Assembly: GCA_021234535.1 (NCBI GenBank)
Contig: CM037833.1
Coordinates: 20,333,738-20,397,737 of the forward strand
DNA from: Stichopus chloronotus
Lineage: Eukaryota; Echinodermata; Holothuroidea; Aspidochirotida; Stichopodidae
DNA length: 64,000 nt
Direction of reading: 5' to 3'
A model generated the notes under the pieces. It saw only the letters and a list, made by a program, of their open reading frames with translations. It was not told the origin of the DNA and did not search any database. A program made the position numbers and the translations under genes. Every line of letters begins with the position of its first letter. Position 1 is the first letter of the stretch. Below are positions 55,101 through 64,000 of this stretch, piece after piece.

Positions 55101-58100
55101 AGATTTTCAATTCATATTCCAGCTTTAAATTGCAAGAGGCCCACTGTACATATTTATTGTAAGACATGGACTCGAATCAAGATTGTGCATTAATTAAACT
55201 ATAGGTTTCACGTAGAGATTCGTTCAGTGAAAACAACAGGAAAATGATGTGTGCAAATCATACACCGTGATTGGTCAATATCTTGCAGGCAACATTACAT
55301 TACAATGTAGCCCATGTGAATTTCCTTGTAGGACCTACAAAAGCCTATACATTATTCTGCGTGGATATACTGAATGTATTTAACTTGAAGGGGCGTAACC
55401 ATAGCTTCATTTTCTTTTTTTTTTCTTTTTAATGTTTCATTGGAAAGCAACTGTGCAACAAAGTTCCCAAATGTCGTTTTAGAAGTAGCCTACAATTCCA
55501 CAAAGTCATGAGACACTTTGCGACCTGTCAACAGTTATGGGAAAAACTATTCCTTTCATTTGTCTTTTACAAAACTTAACGTTGAGGAATATGAGTTATA
55601 TGTTGCATGTTTAAGTTACCAGCAGCCGTTAAAAATGCTTGTATCAATTCTACGAGGTATGTTGTAAAATTCACCGCCTGTGTGCAATAAATTTTACACC
55701 GTGCCACAATCTTGCGTATTCCGTGCGTCAAAACGTTACGGCCTGTGTCGAGGTTCTTTACGAATTTTGACAGATTGATGGGGTCAGAAAGGTAACAAAA
55801 ACGTCTTAGTGAAATGTTAATTAGGAAAGGCGCGGGATATTTACAATTCCAATTTGTCGCAAAGGCCTGCCAATAATGTACCGTGAAAACAGTCGAATGA
55901 AGCAAAAAGTGGATAAAATCGAGGTAAAAATATGTCGAGATGGTGAAAGGCCAGAAGTACGTGTTAGGCTTCTTCCCACAACCTACATCATTGTTAAAAC
56001 TTCGTCAGGCTGTTTGCAATGCGAACAAAGTAATGCCATATTGTTCTACATTTTGAAATTGGGGAGAGATAGGGGTAGGGACGGATTAAGGTAGATGTCT
56101 TTGTGACGTCAATATACACGAAAATCATCAGACCCACTGCGATGATGGAGGTACAGTGTGAACAATATTTGCCTAAAATGTATGGCAGGGGTTTCGGTTT
56201 TAACTGATCGCTGCCATGATTCCATTAAAATAAACACTTCTGTGGAACACCATATAAATTTAATGCAAAAAAATAATAATAATTCAGTAGGCCTATGACA
56301 TAACTCGAGGTAAAAGGGAAACTGGCATTCTGGGTATAGTAGCACTCTGTGTCGGGTACGCCCGGCTTGTAACCGATCGCTGCTGTGATTCCGACCATAA
56401 TTCCGACCTGACCATTCTTAATTCAGTACTGACGTGATAGCAAATTTAGTGCATTTTTGTATGTAATGACGTAGGAGTGTATAGTAATCGCAAGACGGAA
56501 AGACGATGGGTATTCAATTCTGAAATTGCTACCAATTTCTCGATTTGACTTTTTTTTCTTTAAATATTGTACTCTTTCCTAACAAAGGGCCACTTCATTG
56601 CCATGCCCGTACATAAGATACATGGTGTCCTATTGACTTGCAAAGAAACCTGTCGCACCGTGACTTCACAACGAACTCGAAATTTTTACGAAGTAATCGT
56701 AAGACAGTCCGTTGTTTAAATCTCACTACCACAGTCGTTATTTCTCCTGATTTTAACACTGTTAAGAACAACACTGTAGACCTATTACTGCTTAAGTTTA
56801 ACCCTGACTTTGAAAATCCAACCTTCGTTTGATGTTTTCCTAAACTGTTCCTGCAGCAACGCAGAATTTTACATGGAAGTAATGGCAATACCTTACGGGA
56901 TTACTTCATTTTACAATTTTTGACCTGCTTATTACGTAACCATAGTTGATCAAGGACAAAACATGATTCTATGCCTGCGCGGATGGAGTGTGCAAGTCAG
57001 TAAAACTTAAGAGCCTCTGGAGATGACAACGATTCGAATGAAACTAACGTGAACGTGATTGAAAAATCACAACAGGATAGCACCCCGTACACGTCAAGGA
57101 GGGTTCAGTTTGCTCTTACATGCATGGAATTAACAACAATGAATGGTCTACGTTGTATGTTGTCTATTCATAATCAAGTTAAATCCCTGTAGTTACCATC
57201 CCTTGGTGGTGCCCAAAGACGCAATGGTATTTTTATATTTTACGTATTCACAGGTATCACATAAAGTCTGTATCGATAATGTATACCACGTGGCAGATCT
57301 ACGGGTTGCCATGGGTGACTGTGCCAGACAACCACCCGCCCCCCCCCCCACTCCCCCCAAAACGAAATTAATCACTTGTGTTTGTCCTATTACATCGTAG
57401 ATATCTCAGTGTTGTTCCTTTCATCGCGATTTTGGTATAAAATTCCAACACCATATTGAGAGCATTATTTTTTAAGAAAATCCTTCATAATTCACCCATA
57501 TTTACAATGACTGTGTCTGGTGCACCCTCTAGCAAGTACCGTGGATCGCCCCCCCCCCCCCTCCTTTGTATAAACCGTGGTACAGTGTCTCGGGGGACGT
57601 AGATGCGTTGAATACAAATAAAATGAAAATAGCTGAAACCTTTTTTTTTTTATTTTATTCCGCACGGACATGCGCATTCAGTCTGCTTTCTAAAGTTGAC
57701 CTTTACGTGAAAGCTCTAAAATAAAAAGACGATCAAATGTTAGAAAGCCTTAGAAAATAAAACATATACCCTTAGGTAATTCTTTTTGTTTCAATTATTT
57801 TGGATGATATTTGTTACGACAACGCAGGTCATCTTTTTGTTTAAAATTGAAAAAATTGAAAAAAACGGACAAAGAGTTCTTATGGTCTTTTCAACTGTTG
57901 TCTAGATTATCTAAATTTCAGCAAAATGTAAGTGAGAGTCCCCTTTGTACAAAACAACCAATTTCCTGCCTTTAATATATATTTATTTTTCGGTCGATGG
58001 AATATTACATCCGGTCGTCGTGTAAAGCAAGGCATTCATACCAGCCGGTCAAACATGGCGGACCTGCGATGATTTCTGCATCTTTTAAATCTGTTCGCTA

Positions 58101-61100
58101 CTCTTTCCTCTCTTTCTTTTTTTTTTTCTTCACGACCATGTCGATGATAATGCGATGACGTGATCGTACATTTCCTTTCGCTTCTTTGAAAAAATTTATT
58201 ATTGTTAAAAGCTTTTCGAGGGGGGAGGTAAAAGCAAGGGGAAATGGAAACAGGAGACAAGTACATTTGAGGAAATGATATATACCAGACATTATCTGAG
58301 CTTCATACCGCGTATACCCACCATACAGTTAGTGCATGGTTTTTATCATTAAAGTGACATATACGTTTGCGTACAGTGGTTGCATTGTACGAGACCCACC
58401 GTGCACTTCAATACACATTATCAACTGCAAGGAAGCCTCTCTGGAACTACCAGGATCATGAAACGGGAGTAAAAACACCTTTTCTTTCTGAAACATTACT
58501 TGTATCGCTCTCTTTTATAAAAATAAAATGCATTTGAAAATCCGTCCTTTATAAGTTCTATGGTAAGATTGTCCACAGCATATGTTGTCACTGTCTCGTC
58601 ATTCAAGGATTATTGGCTTGGAAACTTTAGCTTGTGTATCAAGTCTTAGAAGCCCAGTATAGTCAAGTCAGATTCGTAGAAGGGGGTAAAACAAAGAGGG
58701 AAATGGGGTGGATCAACAGGCACTTGTGACATAATCTTAGCATTTTGTCGTTGTCGTTCTAGATTGAGTGAGAATATTTTAGGGGGAGGCACCAGAGTTC
58801 ACTAAGGAAGATAGAGATAAAATACTGCAAACAAACCCAACGGTGAAGATCGCATTCACTCAAATGAAATATGATAATAAAGTGGGTAAGGATATGGTGA
58901 TCTCAATGAAAGGACGAATCATCCAATGGTCTGTCGGAGGTCCCACACTTTAGAAGATGTTTTGTTTCTTAAAAAAAAAAATTAATTGCAACGGATAAAC
59001 GGATGAAAAACGTACTCTGTATATCTGGCACCAAAAATGCTATTTCTTTTTTTTTTTTAATAACGTTCAAGTTTGATTCAGATTTGATTGTCACTAGTCC
59101 TCTCAGCGTGTTGCTCATTTTATGGATCTACCAAATAATCGGAAATTTTCGATTTCCCCATGGAAATAAGAAATACTATTTAATGAAACAAAACAGGCGG
59201 GAAAGAAAATGCGTGATTGAAGTTTGGTCAATACAAACCAATCAAAGACACATGTGACGTACGGTCTGAGTTTCTCGAATTTTATAACCAAGGATGCAAA
59301 CTGACATTAAGCAGACCGACGCTTGTAATTCCTTGGCCAGAAAGCTAAGAAGGAAGCTATCCTTAATTGACTGTAGAAGCTATCTTCAACATTTACTATG
59401 AATGATACCTGGCACTTGATTACATTACAAGTCAGTGTTTTTACATCAAACGTCTTGGACAGTGAAGCATTTTGTGTTCCATGTATGGGGTTACAGCCAT
59501 TACAACATGACATGTGCGATGTTTGTATCACTACCTGTCAATGTTTCCGAGGTGATACACGACCGCAAGAACTATGATAACTTAAATCACGAGATTTGGG
59601 GGTTGTAACACAGAGATCCTCAAGCAATTAAAACCCTTTACCCCCTTCACATTGCTCTTGTGATTGCTCTTTCGGGCATTAAATGAAACCCTTCAGGATG
59701 ACGGATCGACCGAGTCACAACATGACGGAGTGACCGTACGTCACTAGCCATAATTAAATGCACAAGTACAACCATCTATTACTAGTGAAAAAAAACGAAT
59801 ACAGAACGACTCTCTAATCACTTTTCCAAAGTTTAAGGAGTTTACCATGAGCTGAAGGAAAAGGGATGGTTCTACTACTCGGCTCAGCACGACCCAACTT
59901 CAGGGTCAATCAATCTAGCAGTAACCCGAGGGTTACGTGACAAGGCTAGGCTACCCTTGGAGGCATGCATCGCAGTATTAGTAAATGAAATAAATGTATG
60001 ACCATCATACAAATTCGTTAATCATATTGATTTTCACGCTGACCTGACAAGTTATTTTTTATACATTCATTGGTGGCGTGTCAATCAATGTACTAGTATA
60101 CAACGCATATAATTGTGCAAAGCCTAAAACACACAACGAAGGCCTAGGATTACTAAAGTCGCAACTACAGTTGTGAATAACAACATAAGGAAACAGCTTA
60201 GTTTTTATTTCACCTTTTAAGTTGTTATTACAAAAACGCTGGTCATTGTGAAGACATTCGAAATCCACTTTTAAGGACAAATACTTAAAGTAAAGAATTA
60301 AAAATTGCTTCGATTTTGCTTTACATTTTTTAATGTGTCAATTCGCTGGATAGACAATGAATAAATATGAACTCACTCTGCTTCAGATAGACATTGTAAC
60401 CCGTGGCAGCATAGCCTTCGATTAACATTTAATATCGATACAAGATGATATAATGGAGTTCGGTTAAGGCGTCGAACAAACAAAAGGTTAAAAAAAAGTA
60501 GGAAAATTTATGATCACCCTGGAGGGTGCAGTGGCGAAATAATAACCTCATCTTGTTCCTCATATGGACGAAGTCGTCTTTATGTATATTTCCCGTATGG
60601 GAGTCTGAGCGCCTTGTTGCAGGAAAGATTTTTCCCTCTAGATGAATATATTAGCTATAGTGTCACGTGATTGTGAATGTTGGATAAAGTGCAACAGGGT
60701 AATCTCGAGGACATGGACCCCCAGGACGCCTGATAAAGTTGGGTTCTTGTTTGTTGTGAGGCCCATAAAATATAACGACGACAAGGTGACAGAGGTACCT
60801 TGACGATCTTTGGGAATATTTGGAAATTCTAATATCCTGTTGATCATGCAATTTGGTAACCGACCGTATACGAAGTAAATCATATAGTTTCTTGCTGATA
60901 TGTTAGGTTTACTAACGCGAATTTCAAGTGGGACCAAATTTGACTTATTTTGACAGAACGAAGGTCGTTTTACTTGTGTTAGATATAGATTGTGTGAGTA
61001 CATCCCTCCTAATCTTACAAATTTTAACTTATCTCTAGCTCAACCATAAGCTACAATTCTTGTCATTTTAAGTTTATAGTTTCCTTTCCTAGTTTATGAT

Positions 61101-61280
61101 TTCTGTAGGAAGTTATGATGAAATCCGTGACGTTTTATGCCATCAAGTTAGAAATTTAGGAATGTGTGGCTTTTACCGACGAAATGTGCAATCGTAAAAT
61201 AGAATCAGATTCGAGGACAACTCGACGGTCGGGTGTCGGGACCATTTATGGGAAGTAGTCCCGAGATCGTCGCTCCGCTG
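55101..61280. other. About 6 kb without a supported gene
   Basis: Minus-strand frames at 55576-55905 (109 codons) and 60638-61003 (121 codons) have ordinary composition but no motif I recognise and no clear exon context. Poly-C runs lie near 57341 and 57551. Purine-rich and poly-T stretches occur throughout. Confidence 0.35.
58005..58070 (+). promoter_or_regulatory. Possible TATA-less promoter motifs (ETS-like and YY1-like)
   Basis: ACATCCGGT at 58008-58016 fits an ETS core on the opposite strand. AACATGGCGG at 58052-58061 fits YY1 and includes an ATG. The frame from that ATG ends after five codons, so any gene would need splicing. Weak support. Confidence 0.2.
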
Positions 61281-61444
61281 CACTGTAAAAAATGTCTGTA
61301 AATTTACAGAAAATAAAACAAAGAAATAAACAAGAATTACAGAAATTGTCTGGAAACTAATTACAGGACATTTCTGTATTCCTTTTGTATTTCTCTCTTT
61401 GTTTCCTGTAAATTTACATTTTACAATTTACATTTTCAACAGTG
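61281..61444 (-). mobile_element. Foldback MITE-like element, copy 2
   Basis: 164 bp beginning cactgtaaaaaatgtctg and ending ttttcaacagtg, in the opposite orientation to the copy at 42360-42526. Internal halves are complementary (gtaaatttacag near both ends). The flanks show at most a TG dinucleotide at each side (ctg before, tga after), so any target duplication is very short or lost. Confidence 0.82.
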
Positions 61445-64000
61445 TGAAAGAAATAGCTTTTACCGCTGAAAACTACAGATAATTGTATAGAGAGTATTAG
61501 AAAGTATAGATTTTCTTTCCAATTTATGGGAAAAACTGTAAACGTTTCACAGAGCACTTTCGGTCCCGTAATAATTATCAAACTCAGAAATAAGTCTGTA
61601 TAGGCGCAGGGTCGTTCTCGTCCCTTGGTTATTGCTATGGTAACAGTTATCACGTGACTACTTGATCAATACATTTCTTTAATTCGTATTAGTACTCGAA
61701 AGCAGAAATTTAACCCATTCCTTCTCGGTGTAAGACAAAGAGCCTATAGCCGTTTCACATTCGAATAACATGATTTTGAATTTCCTCGGGACATCGTCCG
61801 GTTCTTTCCATTCGTTTCCCTCTTATTATAGACACTTCATGGTTCGAAGCAGAATTACATGCTAATTTAGCCAGTCTTGTTTTCAGTAAATGTTGTCGGG
61901 GCCTTTCTGAGTGGCAATGAAAAAAAAAAAATAAACAAGAAACATGGACGAAAGACAAATGAACAAAGGCAAAAAAGAGACAACTTTCTTTGTGGAAAAT
62001 AACCCTGCGAGGGGTTCAAGAAACAAGAACACAACCAAAAAAATAAACAAACAAAGGATATAATTATATTGAAAGCATTTCGATATTTTGTCAAATTATT
62101 GCACTTGCACTTAGAAAAGCTAAGAACCTCTGCGAATCCTCGATTGTTGAAAGAAAAATTGGAGGGAGAAAGGGGGGGGGTGGATGGTGCGAGAAAAAAA
62201 CAAGAGGAAAACAAAACGTTTTGTTCATCATGCAATTTAATTTCAAAGCCTGTCAAAGCATTTGAAATGAGACATTTTTGGGAAACAAAAACAGTGGTTC
62301 TCTCCTTAAAGTGACATTGAAGGCCGTCTGTGATTACAGGCCGGGCCGCGAAGAGAGATATACTTTATGAAAAGATATATTAAAGTGATTGAAATAAAGC
62401 TTTTCCGAAATTTGTCTTGCCTCATTTCTTGTGTTCCATATATCGGGAGATGTCATGAATAATGAATAGTATAGTCCTGTGTTCATCTTAGAAGGGTCTT
62501 TCTCAAGAATAACGAACTTTATTGATAAAGCAGTTACAGTATAGTTAGTTGATAAGTGATATTATAGCAATAACCAAGGGCCGAGGCTCACCGTACATGT
62601 GCTTGTGCGAGGACTAATGTGAAGGACAAACAGATGTGGGTGGTCCAGGATTTTTGTTTGAGAGGTTGCAATTGACTCACCCATCGTGTAAGAGTGTCTA
62701 CCAACTGGCCGTTTTACTTCATACAAAATGGTGTTCTTACATGTCAATATCGTGTACGAGTTTCTATGACAAAACGGTGACGAGAGGAGCAACAGTTACA
62801 TATCTGTGATAGAATATTAAAGGTACAATTGGATCAATTTGGGTTAATTTTATTGGAACCCTATCCCCAAGATCCGTCATCGGGAGAGAATGGTGTTCCA
62901 CTCGATGAGTTTAGATCAAGAAATAAAGGGTAACATTGCAAATTCTTAACAATCGACCTTTCGCCATACCCAAGTGTGAACTTGAACCGGTTTTCGTCTG
63001 GACTCTCCTCGTGATGGAAATCATGTTGATTCCCTCCCCCCACCCCAGGCTTTGAGTTCATCACGAGGGAACATTAGGGGACGAGGCTTGGGGATATTTC
63101 TAGGAAATGTCAAGATATGTAAGGAAAACGAATATTCATTGGTCACAATAATGGGGATTGCATCGTTTGATTCTCATCCCGTCTGCAAAGGAAAGAATTT
63201 TGACTTTTACTTTTATGCATCAAGTCAACACAGCAGAGAAGTTGTAGCAAATAACAATAATCACAAAAACTTTGACTGAGAAAAGTTCTTCTCATTTGTT
63301 TTTCTTCATTAACAAAAATTTCATTTCGGTTAGAAGCCGTACTTAGGTGTTACTCAAATGAGCATAAACTTCACTGTAAGACCAATAAGTGGTTATATGG
63401 TCTCAGAGGGACACCTGTAAAAGTTGACTGTCTTACAAATAGTTTTATTTCTTGTTTGAAAGTCGGGTAAAGTAACGTATTATTGTTTCGTTAACTGTTT
63501 GCGATACAGCAAATGCAGCTTGTGAAGTAGGTTATTATATTACAATTATTTGTATTACAAATACTGTTCTTTTTTTTATTTCGTTCGCGATATCTCGGAT
63601 ACGAACCCCCCCCCCCCCACTCCCAACACCCCAACCTGCTTTTCCTTCCTTCTCATTGTCTCTTATATATATTTATGTGTATGTGTGTTTGTTAATTTGT
63701 ATGTATGTTGGTACGTATGTGCGTTTTTTATACTTCCATGCCTGTACATACACTTAAAGATATCCCACGCTTTCACCTATTCATATTAATTATTAACGTA
63801 TACCGTCACACGCATATTACTGCAGAGAGAGAGGTTCGCTCTATTAAAGAATGCCTCGGTCAATCACAAGAGATCCTGCGTGGGACGAAATAGCAGGAAC
63901 CCTCTCTCTCTCTATCAAGCGTTCATTTTGAGAAGATAATGGATATGCCGCCGATCTATAAGCTTTCAGAACACCGGTTTTAAATGCCATCTGGACGGAA
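61445..64000. other. No gene supported
   Basis: Contents are poly-A at 61921-61930, poly-G at 62172-62180, poly-C at 63607-63618, a (TA/TG) run near 63664-63690 and (CT)n at 63901-63915. Frames here are Phe/Lys-rich with no motif. Confidence 0.4.

Noticed and set aside
60638..61003. 121-codon minus-strand frame
   Set aside because: Ordinary composition but no motif, no homolog I recognise and no splice or promoter context; length is within chance for 64 kb.

Overview
The window is animal nuclear DNA: AT-rich, rich in simple repeats, with short phase-matched exons separated by introns of roughly 0.3 to 3 kb. A Penelope-like retroelement, foldback MITE-like copies and many minisatellites suggest a marine invertebrate, possibly an echinoderm. 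That placement is a guess; no sequence here fixes the species.

Positions 703-15639 (minus strand) hold the only protein-coding host gene I can support. Ten exons, found by hand from splice signals and reading phase, join without a frame break into 308 codons. They give a short N-terminus, a motif typical of the CRACR2A/EFCAB4 family, about 200 residues of coiled coil, and the first 43 residues of a Rab-type GTPase with an intact P-loop. The rest of the GTPase lies beyond the left edge. The proposed start exon (15614-15639) would give a protein without EF-hands; I found no EF-hand exon upstream. The introns contain a 49-bp minisatellite, a 51-bp minisatellite made from a duplicated 5' splice site, a roughly 600-bp purine-biased tract, a perfect 20-bp palindrome, and one copy of a dispersed repeat.

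Positions 15.7-26.3 kb have no supported gene. They contain a 23-bp minisatellite, an unrecognised open frame broken by one TGA, a GAT array, and an inverted second copy of the dispersed repeat.

Positions 26.36-28.07 kb hold a 5'-truncated, nonsense-bearing Penelope-like element (reverse transcriptase plus GIY-YIG endonuclease). It is flanked on both sides by (AT)n and carries a hammerhead-ribozyme-like fold near its 3' end.

Positions 28-64 kb look intergenic or deeply intronic. They contain a ~293-bp tandem repeat with nuclear-receptor DR1-like motifs, a near-perfect 351-bp tandem duplication, an acidic 18-residue repeat frame, a G-quadruplex-prone block, two foldback MITE-like copies in opposite orientation, a perfect 18-bp-arm hairpin, and a ~90-bp segment copied 585 bp away between 23-bp direct repeats. 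The CRE palindrome TGACGTCA occurs 13 times across the window.
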